Source: JABFXX01 sp964419605 (lineage in GTDB: Bacteria; Myxococcota_A; Polyangia; Haliangiales; Haliangiaceae). From it: 64,000 nucleotides of DNA. The DNA lies in the NCBI GenBank assembly GCA_964419605.1, contig CAYQQM010000015.1:1-64000 (forward strand). The letters run 5' to 3'. A program made the position numbers and the translations under genes. The notes under the pieces were generated by a model that had not been told where the DNA came from, searched no databases, and saw only the letters and a list, made by a program, of their open reading frames with translations. Below, piece by piece: positions 26,573 to 36,652 of the stretch; within the stretch, counting starts at the first letter, position 1, and each line of letters opens with the position of its first letter.

Positions 26573-27121
26573 GTGATCGACGACGAGCGTGCGCGGCAGC
26601 GACTTGCGGAACTCGAAGCGGAAGTAAAAGCCGAGGCCGCCGCTACGGCCGCGCGCAAGCAGTCGGCAATCGCCAAACGGGCTTTGCCCGCAAGTGCGGA
26701 ACCGCACAGGCGCATTCCCGTCCAGCCGGACGCCAAACCACAGAGCGACTCGCCCGGCAGCGACATTGGCTCCATGATTGAGCTCGCTGGCCGAGCCAGC
26801 GACGTCAAGCGCGAACTCCAGAAGCGGCCTCCAAAAGGTGGCAAGTCGTGGATCGCATCGGGGCTCGCCTCGCTTGCGCTGGGGCCGATTGGTTGGCTGT
26901 ACGCTGGAGCCTGGCGCGAGGCACTTCCGGCCTCGATCGTGTGGGCGCTGTTGGTTTCGGTCGCCGCCAAATTTCTCCCGTCATTGATTACCGTTCCGGC
27001 GCTGATGGTTGCACTGCCCGCCTCAGCCATCGCCGGCATTAGCTACGCCCTCAACCACAATCGGCAGGGTAAACGCACCCGTTTGTTCGGCAGTTCCAAA
27101 CCCAAGCAGCTCGGACCCTAG
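26573..27121 (+). CDS. Small membrane protein with charged N-terminal region
   Basis: 182 residues from GTG 26573. Residues 1-35 are strongly charged and helical (DDERARQRLAELEAEVKAEA), a likely short coiled coil. Residues ~95-160 form two or three hydrophobic segments (WIASGLASLALGPIGWLYAG; LPASIVWALLVSVAAKFL; VPALMVALPASAIAGISYAL). The tail is basic. It has no recognised domain; orientation with a cytoplasmic N terminus is likely by the positive-inside rule. Confidence 0.55.
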   Translation: MIDDERARQRLAELEAEVKAEAAATAARKQSAIAKRALPASAEPHRRIPVQPDAKPQSDSPGSDIGSMIELAGRASDVKRELQKRPPKGGKSWIASGLASLALGPIGWLYAGAWREALPASIVWALLVSVAAKFLPSLITVPALMVALPASAIAGISYALNHNRQGKRTRLFGSSKPKQLGP

Positions 27122-27208
27122 GCGAAAATACCGCTACGATCGAGAACGGGCTTCAGGTATATGTAGGTTTCTCACCGCCGCGCAGCGGGAGCGCCGAGGA
27201 GGCCGCCT

Positions 27209-29740
27209 GTGTTTGCTGGCTCGAACCGCATTAACTCCGCATTGACCGCCCTGTTTGTCATGGCGATAGGGGGATGCGGGGGGATGGGCAGTTGCGCGGG
27301 GCACCCGCTGCCCGAGGGGGGCCTGCCCGGGTATCAAACGATTGAGGGGGGCGCGCAACTCCGCGTCACGCCGGCGGGATTTGCCAAGCTCGCGTCGCTG
27401 CTTCCGGGCCTCATCAACTCCGCCCTTACCGGCGGATTTTGTGTAGGGCCTCGCGATGTCGCAAACGTGAATTTCTGTTCGCGAATTCCGGGGGGCGCGT
27501 GCGGCAACCAGCCGGGTTGCTCCATCGGCGTCGGGTTGGTCCCAGGATCGGTTCAGCTGTCTCCGAAAGATCCCGGCACATTGCACATACAAGCCTCGGT
27601 CAAGGTCGAGGCCCGCGCCTACGTAAAGATCAAGCTCGGGTTCACCAAACTCGAGTGCGACGCAATGCGCGTCCATAGCGATGGCATCGCCGTCGGCGCA
27701 GATATCGAGACCAAGATTTCGGAAGCGGACGGGTCGCTGAGTGTGCGCATCGCGCGAGTGACGAATTTCGATGCCGGAGCGATACAGCTTTCGGAGTGCA
27801 GCATCATCTCGGACATCGCAGGAGCGTTTGTCAGCGTGTTCGCCGGGCAGATCAGCGACGCTGCGATTCGGACCATGACGCCGCTGCTCCAAACCGCATT
27901 CCAGAAGTTCGTCCCGGAGCCGCTCGGCCTTCAAAACGCTGCCGATATCAGCAGGCTGCTCGGAACCAACGCCGCCGGTCCGGCCGTATTGGAAACCCGA
28001 CTCGTTGCCGGCGGCTACGCCAACTTTTCAGGCAATGGCCTCAGCATGGGCGTCATCACCGGCATCAACTCCGATGCAGATCCGACCACGCGAGAACCCC
28101 AGCAGACGGGAACGGTGCGGCGTGCCAGCGAACCCCATCGATGTTCTCCGGCGCTTCCCGTTGTGGACCTTGGCGCCCCGCCTCTGTCATTGTCCGCCGT
28201 CAATCGAAGCGCGATCGGCAACGGGCCCGTGTTCGCGCTCAGGCCGGCGGCCGAATTCACCGGCGCCGCAGATGCTGGCAGCGACTTGACGGTCGGCGTT
28301 TCGCAGTCGGCGCTGCGGCTGCTAGGTCACCACGTCGTAACGTCGGGAGCACTGTGCCTGACGATTGGAACGGGACCGGATTTCCCAACCCTTAACCTCA
28401 GCGCATTCACGGTGATCCTGCCGTCGGTTGCTTCGCTTCAGACCAAAGACGGCAACGACCCGATCCTGCTCGTCGGGCGGCCACAGCGCGCCATTGGCAT
28501 CAAGGTCGGCGACAACACGATGGCTTCGCCTGCCCTAACGGCTCAAATCAGCCACTTAGAATTCGACCTTTACGGGTTCTTATTCGAGCGCTACGTCCGG
28601 CTGCTCACGCTCGACCTCAGCGCAGACGTTGGCATCAATCTCGAATTTGAGTCTTCCGCCGATGGCGGCGCCTCAATCAAGCCGATGTTGGTCGGCCTCT
28701 CGGGCGAGAGCATCAAAGTTGAGGTCATCAATAGCGATTTCATCAAAGAAAAGCCGGAACAACTCAAAGCAGTGTTGCCCACGCTGTTCGAAGTGGCGCT
28801 GCAGAAAATCGGCAATTTTCAGCCGATCCAGATCCCCGCGTTCGCGGGCTTTGCGCTCGCCGATCTGTCGCTTCGTCGCGTTGTTACCGCCGAGGATAGT
28901 TTTTTGGCGGTCAACGCCACGCTCCGCCCAGGCGCGGCGGCGCGCGAGCTGGCTGCACGCGATCCGTTTGCCGCCCACGCCGTATCGATGCTCGATGCCG
29001 AGCTACGCCCTCCCCAGCCGGCAAGCCGTGGCAAAGCGCGCCTCATTGAGGTCACCAACCCCGCCGCCGAGCAGATTCGCAACGCGCTTACCCGGACGAC
29101 GGGAGGCTCACTACCCTCGGTGGCATTCGCCGTCGATCGACTCGACTCCCCAGCCAGCGGCAATTCGCGCGAACTCGAGTGGAGCTGGAACATCAACGGC
29201 GGCATGTGGCGCCCGTTTCAGAGCGGGTCACCGCTGGTCATTTCCGACCCCGTGTTTGCATTGCAGGGCAAATACACGATCGGTCTTCAGTCGCGCGTCA
29301 AGGGCGACTACCGGACGGTCTCCTCAGCGATCGAGACCCAGGTCGTGATCGACTCGGTCGGCCCATCGGTATTCACCAACGAAGCAGCGTGGAAGGACGA
29401 TTTGCTGGTTGTCCCAGTGCGAGATGGTGTAAGCGGAAAAGATGTGGAGGTCGGTTTCGGCCCACCCGGAGCGGCGCTACCAATGACTCCGTGGTTGCGC
29501 CAAGCGGATGCCACGATCCCCCGCGCAGAATTTGAACGGCTGGAGAAGGGCGGCGAGGTGGCCGTATTTGCCCGCGATCCGCTCGGCAACAAGACGGTCG
29601 AACTTGTTGCTCCTCTCGACAATTCGCCACGCGCGAATCGCAGCGGCTGTCAGTCGAGCGGCGCGCCAGGCATCGGTGGGTTCGTGCTCATCTTGGTCCT
29701 CGGCACGTTCATGCGGAGGCGCCGTCAGTCGGAACCATAA
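27209..29740 (+). CDS. Large surface lipoprotein with C-terminal membrane anchor
   Basis: 843 residues from GTG 27209, preceded by GAGGAGG. The N terminus has a lipoprotein-type signal (FVMAIGGCGG). Residues ~45-560 form an elongated beta/alpha protein with repeats such as SVKVEARAYVKIKLGFTKL and GAIQLSECSII, which might be a lipid-binding TULIP-like fold; this is a weak guess. Residues ~640-800 look like an Ig-type module (ELEWSWNINGGMWRPFQSG; YTIGLQSRVKGDY). The tail SGCQSSGAPGIGG plus hydrophobic FVLILVLGTF and RRRRQ resembles MYXO-CTERM. It ends one base before the PIN-domain gene on the other strand. Confidence 0.6.
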   Translation: MFAGSNRINSALTALFVMAIGGCGGMGSCAGHPLPEGGLPGYQTIEGGAQLRVTPAGFAKLASLLPGLINSALTGGFCVGPRDVANVNFCSRIPGGACGNQPGCSIGVGLVPGSVQLSPKDPGTLHIQASVKVEARAYVKIKLGFTKLECDAMRVHSDGIAVGADIETKISEADGSLSVRIARVTNFDAGAIQLSECSIISDIAGAFVSVFAGQISDAAIRTMTPLLQTAFQKFVPEPLGLQNAADISRLLGTNAAGPAVLETRLVAGGYANFSGNGLSMGVITGINSDADPTTREPQQTGTVRRASEPHRCSPALPVVDLGAPPLSLSAVNRSAIGNGPVFALRPAAEFTGAADAGSDLTVGVSQSALRLLGHHVVTSGALCLTIGTGPDFPTLNLSAFTVILPSVASLQTKDGNDPILLVGRPQRAIGIKVGDNTMASPALTAQISHLEFDLYGFLFERYVRLLTLDLSADVGINLEFESSADGGASIKPMLVGLSGESIKVEVINSDFIKEKPEQLKAVLPTLFEVALQKIGNFQPIQIPAFAGFALADLSLRRVVTAEDSFLAVNATLRPGAAARELAARDPFAAHAVSMLDAELRPPQPASRGKARLIEVTNPAAEQIRNALTRTTGGSLPSVAFAVDRLDSPASGNSRELEWSWNINGGMWRPFQSGSPLVISDPVFALQGKYTIGLQSRVKGDYRTVSSAIETQVVIDSVGPSVFTNEAAWKDDLLVVPVRDGVSGKDVEVGFGPPGAALPMTPWLRQADATIPRAEFERLEKGGEVAVFARDPLGNKTVELVAPLDNSPRANRSGCQSSGAPGIGGFVLILVLGTFMRRRRQSEP

Positions 29741-30142
29741 TCAAGAAATGGAATCACCCGTTCGAACGCTAGACACATCCCGAATCGCCGTGCGTAGCCG
29801 TTCATCACGTGTGAGCAGGGTGACGTCGAGCGCCTCGGCTAACGAGACGTAGAGCGCGTCGTAAAACGTAATATGATCTTTTAGCTGAAGAGACCGCGGC
29901 ACTAGAGGGAGATGTTCGTAGCGCATCAGGCGAAAGCTCGAGTATAGTTGAGCGGCGTCATTGAGAGAGCGCTCATTGAGCGTGTGATTCAAGAAGTAGC
30001 GGCGCAACACTTGCCCAACTTCGGCATCGATAAGGTATGGCGCTGCAAAATTCACCGAGGCCCCGGGCCTTTTTTCCAAAAATGGCTTAGCGCCAGAGAA
30101 CAGGTGCTCGATAACGAACGACGCGTCGACGACAAATATCAA
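29741..30142 (-). CDS. PIN-domain toxin (VapC/FitB type)
   Basis: 133 residues. The PIN fold's acidic residues are visible: VVDASFVIEHL (first Asp), LIDAEVGQVLRR (Glu), FYDALYVSLAEAL (Asp) and LTRDERL (Asp). Such toxins are metal-dependent RNases that cut tRNA or rRNA when freed from their antitoxin. Its ATG overlaps the antitoxin stop by 4 bp (ATGA), the usual order. It is tail-to-tail with the 843-residue lipoprotein gene with no spacer. Confidence 0.85.
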   Translation of the reverse strand: MIFVVDASFVIEHLFSGAKPFLEKRPGASVNFAAPYLIDAEVGQVLRRYFLNHTLNERSLNDAAQLYSSFRLMRYEHLPLVPRSLQLKDHITFYDALYVSLAEALDVTLLTRDERLRTAIRDVSSVRTGDSIS

Positions 30143-30360
30143 CGGGACTCCCGTTCGGCGCGCACGGCGTCGACCGGTTTTTCGTCAATAACAATGTGCG
30201 ACAGGCGTTCCGCGATCGCTTGCGCTGCTTCCATGGAGGGTCGTTTCACGAGTTCGCTCATCTCGCGTAGAACCAGCTGAGAGAGGGTCGTTCCTTCTTG
30301 TGCAGCCCGAATCTTCAATGCCCGATGAAGTTTTGTGGGGACATTTCGCACCTGGATCAT
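30139..30360 (-). CDS. Ribbon-helix-helix antitoxin (FitA/VapB type)
   Basis: 73 residues from ATG 30360: MIQVRNVPTKLHRALKIRA, then GTTLSQLVLREMSEL, the beta strand and two helices of an Arc/MetJ-type RHH fold; the C-terminal part (IDEKPVDAVRAERESR) should wrap the toxin. Upstream in-frame ATGs at 30375 and 30387 lie within a palindrome that is better read as an operator, so 30360 is preferred. It is expected to repress its own promoter together with the toxin. Confidence 0.8.
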   Translation of the reverse strand: MIQVRNVPTKLHRALKIRAAQEGTTLSQLVLREMSELVKRPSMEAAQAIAERLSHIVIDEKPVDAVRAERESR

Positions 30361-30373
30361 TGTCGTGGCACGC

Positions 30374-30407
30374 ATGCTAGAAAGCATAGTTTCATGTTTT
30401 CAACATG
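30374..30407. promoter_or_regulatory. Two palindromes upstream of the toxin-antitoxin pair
   Basis: ATGCT-AGAA-AGCAT (30374-30387) and CATGTT-TTC-AACATG (30393-30407), both perfect, lie 14 bp upstream of the antitoxin start, with centres 19.5 bp apart. RHH antitoxins bind such paired inverted repeats, so this is the likely autoregulatory operator. The 30408-30487 stretch up to the macroglobulin gene end holds only GC-rich short repeats. Confidence 0.5.
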
Positions 30408-30487
30408 TCAACCGGACCTTGCACGCACCGAGTAATCAGACGTCCCGGGCCAGCCCGAGGGTTCTTCCCCGGGCGGGTTCATCCCCC

Positions 30488-33400
30488 CTACTCGATAACG
30501 ACTCGATCGCTCGCGCCGCGCCCGAAGGTCTCGGGCATGTACATCTCCTCGGCTTTGGGCGGAGGCACTACGAAGTTCCCCGGCGTTGTCGCCCGTGCCA
30601 CGTAGGTGTATTGGTGGACCCCTTCCCATAGCAGCGACGCAAACGCCTCGACTCTCTCGTCGCGCATGTTCTGGTGCTCGTACCAGGTACCCGACCACCA
30701 CCAGTACGCTCCACGCGATTTCTGCTCGTTGGGATCCATCGGTATTGGACCGGTAACCGCTAGGGCGGGATTCATCGCCTCCAGCCCCGCGGGCATCGGA
30801 TCGACCAGAGCAACATGATAGCGCCGGTTGTCGTTCACCATCGTCAAGGTCACGCGCACTCGCGTTCCTGCCTTAATGCGCCAGGTGCCATCTGAGCCGC
30901 GCGACACGTCCTTCGGGTCGTCCACACCTTCGTATTTGCGCTCGACAACAAACCCGTAGTCAGCGGCGGCAAGCGCCAGGCTTGCGGGTGCGTAGGTCAT
31001 GCCGATGCGGTAGTACAGCCTACCCGCGCCGTCTTTTTGAATCGTTAGATCCGCCCCATCGTGGGATGCGACGTCTTTCATCGCGATTCCGATTTGGTGG
31101 TACTCCGTAGTTCGGCCCTTAAATGCGTGTTCACCCGCATAGTCATTGCCAAGCCACACCCGAGCGACAAAATCGGGGGTCACGTTCTCGTACGTGCGGA
31201 AGTAGCGATCGAGCGCAAGCAGCGCGAACGCATTCTCCTGTGTGTTGATCCAGCGCCCCGCCTTTCGGTGCGCGAGTAATCCGGTGACCAGTTTGGGAAT
31301 CACGTCGGAATTTTTTTGCTCTTGGATCAGCGATTCGAGCATGACTCCGTCAACCCGGCGATCGCTGGCGAGTAGCAGGTAGTTGCCATCGCCGTAGCTC
31401 GTCGTGAAATTCGCCGCACCGGCCGTTTCGCTGAGGTGATTCAGCGCATAGCGCATGATGGCCGACCGCTCGGAGGCGGCGTTGGGCTGACCGGCAAACA
31501 CGCCGAGAAGCCAGCCGTTGGTCTCTGCCGTGACTTTTTCCACGCCGCCTGCGTTGCGCAGAAGCGCTTGGCCCTTTGCGATATCGAGATCGCCCATCTG
31601 TTTGCGCGTGTACAAGGCATACGCGCTGATCGCCCACCGAACCTGTGGCGGGTAGTACCACGGGTAGTACGACTCGATGTTTTGCAGGTACGATTTGGCG
31701 CGGTCGACGATTGCTTGGGGCACGGTGAATCCCTTGGCACGCGCATGCGTCAACGCACTGCTCACGAACACGGTCAAATACGGTTCGCTTGGGAAGCCGC
31801 GGTCCCAAAATGCAAACCCGCCGTCGCCATTCTGCATCTGCGATAGGCGTTCAATATCCGCGTCGACGGATCGCTCCATCGCCTTTGCACTCGGCATGTC
31901 TTTCACCTTGAACGCGGTCAGCACATCGCGCAGCGCCGCGATCGCGAGGATCCGACTGCTTCGCTGCTCCGCGCATTCGAAGGGGTAGTGGACGAGGTAG
32001 AGCATGGCGTCGGTAAGCGCCTGCAGATTGGTCGATGCCGTGGTGACCTCAAGGCCGCCAAACTGCGTCACGACTTTTCCGGGCAACGCGACCTTTTGTT
32101 TCATCGCGCCTTGGTCGATGACGCCATACGTCGCAAACGCTTCCGTGGTCGCTGGGGTCCAAACCGGCAGCGACAGTTCCGCAGCATCGCTCGCACTGCC
32201 ACTGGCCCCGATGATTTGAAACCGAGCTGTGCCCGCCATTTCCGCGGCCGCGGGGAACTGAACTTCCACGCGCTCATTCGGCGGCACGCTCACCTGACGT
32301 CCAGCGCCGTCGGTCAGAGTTGCATTTGCCGTACGCATCGCCAACTTGACGGTCATCGGAGCATCGGTCTGGTTCTGGACCACAACCGGCAACCGGAACG
32401 TATCGCCAAAGTTCAAGAACCGCGGCGGACTCGGGCGCACCATCAACGGCAGTCGCGCCGTGATCGCACTTTCGCCTTTGCCAAATTGCTTGGCTCCGGC
32501 GGCCGCGATCGCGACGATGCGATACCGCGTCAGATTATCGGGCAACTTGATATCGACAACCGCTTTGCCGTCGGCTCCGGTCTTAACCGCCGGAGCAAAC
32601 GCTGCAAGCGGGTTAAAGTTCGACCGAATCGCGATCGGCTTGTTGGCAGGCTCGGAGGACGCCTGGGCCACCCTTCCGAGCAGCTTTGCATCGTCGCGTT
32701 TCAACTCGCGCTCGTCGGCCATCGACCGTTCGCGCTTCGCCTTCGCCGGAGCCTCCGCTCTTCCGCCCCCGTCCATGTCTTGCTCCATCGACGCAACCGG
32801 TGCACTCGCAGGTAGGGCCGCTCCACCCGAAGCGCGGCCCGATGCAAAGTTGCTCTGCGATCGCGTTTCGGCGAGCTTATCGAGGTCGGGTTTCGCGAGC
32901 TTGACGTAACTACGACTGTAGTGGTCGCTGGTGTCGGCGCTGCGATGCCCATAAAACGTGCCAACCGGATCGCTAAACTGGTAGCCCGACAGTGCTAGGA
33001 TCGCTTCGTCGACGGCAATAATCGCAACTTCGGCGTCCGCCACCGGCTTGCCGCGCGCATCGGCGACCGCCACGGCAAGCCGAGCCGCTTCCCCCGGGCC
33101 GACTTTTGCTGCATTCGGCGAGACCTTCACGGCCAGCGTGCGCTGCACCGGCGGCACCGGCAAATTGATCGTGCCAACGGCATACGCTGGGCGCTTTGGC
33201 AGCTTTGGATCCGGATCGCCTTTGTCGTCAGTCCGCGCAGCAGCGCCAACCAAATCAACTTGAACCCACAGATTGGGCGTCATCGCCTCGTCGATCGGGA
33301 CCGCGATGACCTTGGTCGGCCCGGTCAACGAGATATGTTCGAGCTTCACGATACCGCTGCGGCGCCACGTCACTACGCCCTCAGCCGGGAAAAACGGCGC

Positions 33401-36400
33401 TTGAATCAACAGCTCGGCTGTGGTTCCCGCCGCATACTCTTTCTTGTTGGGGATGAGCTGAACGACCTCCTGTTTCACCTCGCGCGCCGGCGGGGTGTTG
33501 TCGCCGCCGGTGACCCAAAAGGTCAGCTTGGTCACGTTGGGCCGGCCCCGCAGGTCCACGACCTTGGCGGTAATCTGATACGTCCCGCCTTGCTTGGTCT
33601 CGAAGTGGCATAATCCTGGACCCTTGTCGGTGGCGCGCGCCTTAACCCTGCAGGTCTGCGGATCGACCTCTTTGGTCGCATAGCGTCCATTTTTGTATTC
33701 CCAATCGAGTCGAACCGCGGTCGCTTCGATGTCGGCATCGACCGAAGCACCATCGATGTCGACGCCGATGACGTCGATATCAAATGGCTGCCCCTTTTCC
33801 ACGAACGGCTTTTTCGCTTTGAGCCCAACGTAGTACTGCGCCGGATGAACGATCATCGATGACGAAGACGTCCAGGCTTGACGGTTCACATCCATAACAG
33901 TGGCATTTGCGGTGACCGACATCGGCAGCGCTGGATTTACAGAAAGTGCGTCGAGATGAAGGACGTGTTGGCCGGCGGCATCAGTTTTGGAGCGGAAGTT
34001 CCACGAGGCTTGCTCGTGGCGCCGAGCGCCACCGCGCCTGCCAAAATGCGGTGCCTCGTCGTCGACCCAGTGATGATATCCCCACCACGGCCTCCATTCG
34101 CCGAACACAAATTCGTCGCGATTGGGCGGAGTGAAAGTCGTTTGCGAAGCCGTGACCCACCAGTCGACCTGCGCGCCGGCGAGCGGTCCACCTGAGAAAT
34201 ACTTTGCCGCCACGGTGACGTCGCCCCCGCCGCCGACGAGAAACGGCCCGACACTCGGCTGAGTCGACACTTCATATTCGGGGCGGCGAAACTCCTGGAT
34301 CTGAAACGAGTGATTGTGATGCGCAACCATCGATCCCGCAGTCGTGAACGCCACGGTGGCGTAGCCGAGATTCGGCGTCTTCGGCAGCTTGAACTTCGCA
34401 TCGAAGCCTCCCGCCGCGCTCACCGACGCCGAGCCTTTTGCAATCTCATTGCCTGATGCGTCGGTGACGCGATAGCTGAGTGAGGAAACGATCCCGGCCA
34501 ACGCACCGATGTCGCCACCTTTGTTGGGATCATTGGTTCGCAAAAATCCCTTCAGCCGAACCTCTTCGTCGGGCTTGTACATCTTGCGATCGTCGACCAC
34601 GTACCAAACGACCTGCTTCGATCGCGGACGTTTGACCCACTGATCGTAGTCGGCGTCGTAATAGCCGTCGCGGCCGCTGACGAACCCCACATCACCTCCG
34701 CGGCGCGCCACCAAGAGCGTTGGGCCCTTCATGGCCTTTGATTCGAGCGGCATCGTCGCTGCGCCACTGGAGTCAGTTGTGGCCTTGATTCCGAAGGGCA
34801 ACATCTCGAGACTCACGTCGGCAAGCCGCTTGCCGGTCGCCAAGTCGCTTGCCAGGGCGATCAGGTTGTCGTTGTCGACGTGGGCGCTGATGCCGATCTT
34901 GGTCGACTGCACCCACGCGATCATCCGTGGTGGCTCGTAGCGCTCCTTCCACGGATAGGGTTCAACCACGGCCACGACGTGGCCCAGTCCATTGCGCAGC
35001 GCGGGCGCTAGATCAATCGACGTTTCGACGAGCTCGTTGTTGCCAGCCGTCGTCTTGATTGTGCGATCGACAACCTTCTTGCCGGGAGCAGGCGGTGGAC
35101 GATCGTGGTTCCACTGCTCATTGACATAACGGCCGTACACCGCGAGATCTACGGTTGGATCCACTTGGAACAACTTGACCTTTAGTTGGTCATAGTTGGT
35201 CGTAAAAAAATCGAGGGTGGGCTTGGTCGCGGCAGGGTCGAGCACAACCATCCCAGACGGCCCGAAAAAGTAGGGCAACGCATCGCCGACCGAATAAGAG
35301 TGCTGATGGTCTTTGCCAAGCGATTGCCCGAATTCGTCGACGATGCGGCCGCTTACCGCCACTTTATAAGTCGTTCGCGCCTTCGTCATGCCAACGATGG
35401 AAACCGTGTCGCCCGCCGCGATTACATGCATGCCGGGAATCGGTGGCGTCACGGTGAGCCACTGCGGATCGAATTTGTCTTCGTCCAACGGGTTGTTGAA
35501 CTCGATTTGCAGCGCCATCCCCGGCCGGCAAACATCCCCATAGCCACACTCGTGGCCGCGCACGCGAAGCGGCGAATAGGTTCGAAACTGAAAGCTCTGC
35601 GACGACGTTGTCTTGTTCGGACCCTCCGCCGACGGCGTGCCCTGAGGAATCTCGATCGAAATGGACGTGTCCGCGGGAAGTGGCTTTTCAGTGCGAAACA
35701 CGACGTAACGGCCATCATGACCCGCCTGTTTGACCTGATCGATCGCTGCAGCCAGCTGCTTGTCGCGCGCGATCTCCGCCGCGTCCACCATGCGCACCGC
35801 GGCGACCTGGCCGTTGGCGCTCACCTTCAGCAGACCCAGCACGCGCTGCGCATCGATTTTTTGGTCGAACTCCACCATCATCGGTACGTCGAGACGTTGC
35901 GGCTGCCCGCCATCGGGATAGTGCGAGATGATCAGCGGCGGGGGCGTCTCAAACGAAAACGCGACCGCAGATTTCAACACCCCGCCCTGCGGAGATTTTG
36001 TCCCCGCCGGAATTTCCACCTTATAGGTGGTCGACTGAGGAAACCGAACATCGGGCGCAAACACGATCGTGCGCGTTCCGATCCAGCGCCACGCCCCCTT
36101 CGGCTCTGGCACAAGCTTCACCGGCTTGACGGCGGCTGCATCGTCTTGTGACGTAACAGCCACCATTGGCTGGCTAAACGTCACCGACAACTGAGGCGCG
36201 ATCTTGACCGCCCCTTCCGGCATGTAGCGAAGCACGCGCAACTCTCGGCCGGCGTCGCTAGCTGCCGGTGGCGGCGTGGGTGGCTGGTGCGGCGCCGGAA
36301 AACTGGCCTTGATCGTCTCGCCAGTTCTCGGCGGTGGCTGCGAGGCAGGCCGGAGCGCAAACGACGTTTGATCGGTGGACTCCGACTTGATCGGAGCCGC

Positions 36401-36652
36401 GCGCGACAACAGTTGTGCTACGTCGGCGTCGCTCAACTTGCTCGCGGGAGCCAACTTCGAGCGGTCGACTGCAGGCTTGCCCTGTTGCCCATCCGAGAGC
36501 CGAAGGTCGAGCCCGAGCGGCAAATCCTTTGCTTGGTACATGGGTGCGGCGCTACTGCCTTTCCCCATCGTCGTGGGGGAAGAAATCTTTGGATCGCACG
36601 AGCCAGCGATCGCTATCAGCGCGGTCGCGGCAAAGGACATTACGTTGCGCAT
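30488..36652 (-). CDS. Giant alpha-2-macroglobulin family lipoprotein with thioester
   Basis: 2054 residues from ATG 36652 (GAGGAAC ribosome site upstream); the frame extends further but the lipoprotein signal (ATALIAIAGSC) fixes the start. Bacterial alpha-2-macroglobulins sit in the periplasm, trap attacking proteases and bind them by a thioester. Here MG-type beta domains fill the first ~1000 residues (VEIPAGTKSPQGGV; DEEVRLKGFLRTNDP). A low-complexity bait-like region lies around 1270-1330 (ASGGAALPASAPVAS; AEAPAKAKRERSMADE). The thioester motif is YPFECAEQ, near residue 1560, in an alpha-toroid (TED). A receptor-like C-terminal domain ends the protein. It stands alone, with no pbpC partner beside it. 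Confidence 0.9.
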   Translation of the reverse strand: MRNVMSFAATALIAIAGSCDPKISSPTTMGKGSSAAPMYQAKDLPLGLDLRLSDGQQGKPAVDRSKLAPASKLSDADVAQLLSRAAPIKSESTDQTSFALRPASQPPPRTGETIKASFPAPHQPPTPPPAASDAGRELRVLRYMPEGAVKIAPQLSVTFSQPMVAVTSQDDAAAVKPVKLVPEPKGAWRWIGTRTIVFAPDVRFPQSTTYKVEIPAGTKSPQGGVLKSAVAFSFETPPPLIISHYPDGGQPQRLDVPMMVEFDQKIDAQRVLGLLKVSANGQVAAVRMVDAAEIARDKQLAAAIDQVKQAGHDGRYVVFRTEKPLPADTSISIEIPQGTPSAEGPNKTTSSQSFQFRTYSPLRVRGHECGYGDVCRPGMALQIEFNNPLDEDKFDPQWLTVTPPIPGMHVIAAGDTVSIVGMTKARTTYKVAVSGRIVDEFGQSLGKDHQHSYSVGDALPYFFGPSGMVVLDPAATKPTLDFFTTNYDQLKVKLFQVDPTVDLAVYGRYVNEQWNHDRPPPAPGKKVVDRTIKTTAGNNELVETSIDLAPALRNGLGHVVAVVEPYPWKERYEPPRMIAWVQSTKIGISAHVDNDNLIALASDLATGKRLADVSLEMLPFGIKATTDSSGAATMPLESKAMKGPTLLVARRGGDVGFVSGRDGYYDADYDQWVKRPRSKQVVWYVVDDRKMYKPDEEVRLKGFLRTNDPNKGGDIGALAGIVSSLSYRVTDASGNEIAKGSASVSAAGGFDAKFKLPKTPNLGYATVAFTTAGSMVAHHNHSFQIQEFRRPEYEVSTQPSVGPFLVGGGGDVTVAAKYFSGGPLAGAQVDWWVTASQTTFTPPNRDEFVFGEWRPWWGYHHWVDDEAPHFGRRGGARRHEQASWNFRSKTDAAGQHVLHLDALSVNPALPMSVTANATVMDVNRQAWTSSSSMIVHPAQYYVGLKAKKPFVEKGQPFDIDVIGVDIDGASVDADIEATAVRLDWEYKNGRYATKEVDPQTCRVKARATDKGPGLCHFETKQGGTYQITAKVVDLRGRPNVTKLTFWVTGGDNTPPAREVKQEVVQLIPNKKEYAAGTTAELLIQAPFFPAEGVVTWRRSGIVKLEHISLTGPTKVIAVPIDEAMTPNLWVQVDLVGAAARTDDKGDPDPKLPKRPAYAVGTINLPVPPVQRTLAVKVSPNAAKVGPGEAARLAVAVADARGKPVADAEVAIIAVDEAILALSGYQFSDPVGTFYGHRSADTSDHYSRSYVKLAKPDLDKLAETRSQSNFASGRASGGAALPASAPVASMEQDMDGGGRAEAPAKAKRERSMADERELKRDDAKLLGRVAQASSEPANKPIAIRSNFNPLAAFAPAVKTGADGKAVVDIKLPDNLTRYRIVAIAAAGAKQFGKGESAITARLPLMVRPSPPRFLNFGDTFRLPVVVQNQTDAPMTVKLAMRTANATLTDGAGRQVSVPPNERVEVQFPAAAEMAGTARFQIIGASGSASDAAELSLPVWTPATTEAFATYGVIDQGAMKQKVALPGKVVTQFGGLEVTTASTNLQALTDAMLYLVHYPFECAEQRSSRILAIAALRDVLTAFKVKDMPSAKAMERSVDADIERLSQMQNGDGGFAFWDRGFPSEPYLTVFVSSALTHARAKGFTVPQAIVDRAKSYLQNIESYYPWYYPPQVRWAISAYALYTRKQMGDLDIAKGQALLRNAGGVEKVTAETNGWLLGVFAGQPNAASERSAIMRYALNHLSETAGAANFTTSYGDGNYLLLASDRRVDGVMLESLIQEQKNSDVIPKLVTGLLAHRKAGRWINTQENAFALLALDRYFRTYENVTPDFVARVWLGNDYAGEHAFKGRTTEYHQIGIAMKDVASHDGADLTIQKDGAGRLYYRIGMTYAPASLALAAADYGFVVERKYEGVDDPKDVSRGSDGTWRIKAGTRVRVTLTMVNDNRRYHVALVDPMPAGLEAMNPALAVTGPIPMDPNEQKSRGAYWWWSGTWYEHQNMRDERVEAFASLLWEGVHQYTYVARATTPGNFVVPPPKAEEMYMPETFGRGASDRVVIE

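Noticed and set aside
35186..36151. 321-residue plus-strand open frame
   Set aside because: Antisense to the macroglobulin gene, Arg/His-rich and without any motif.
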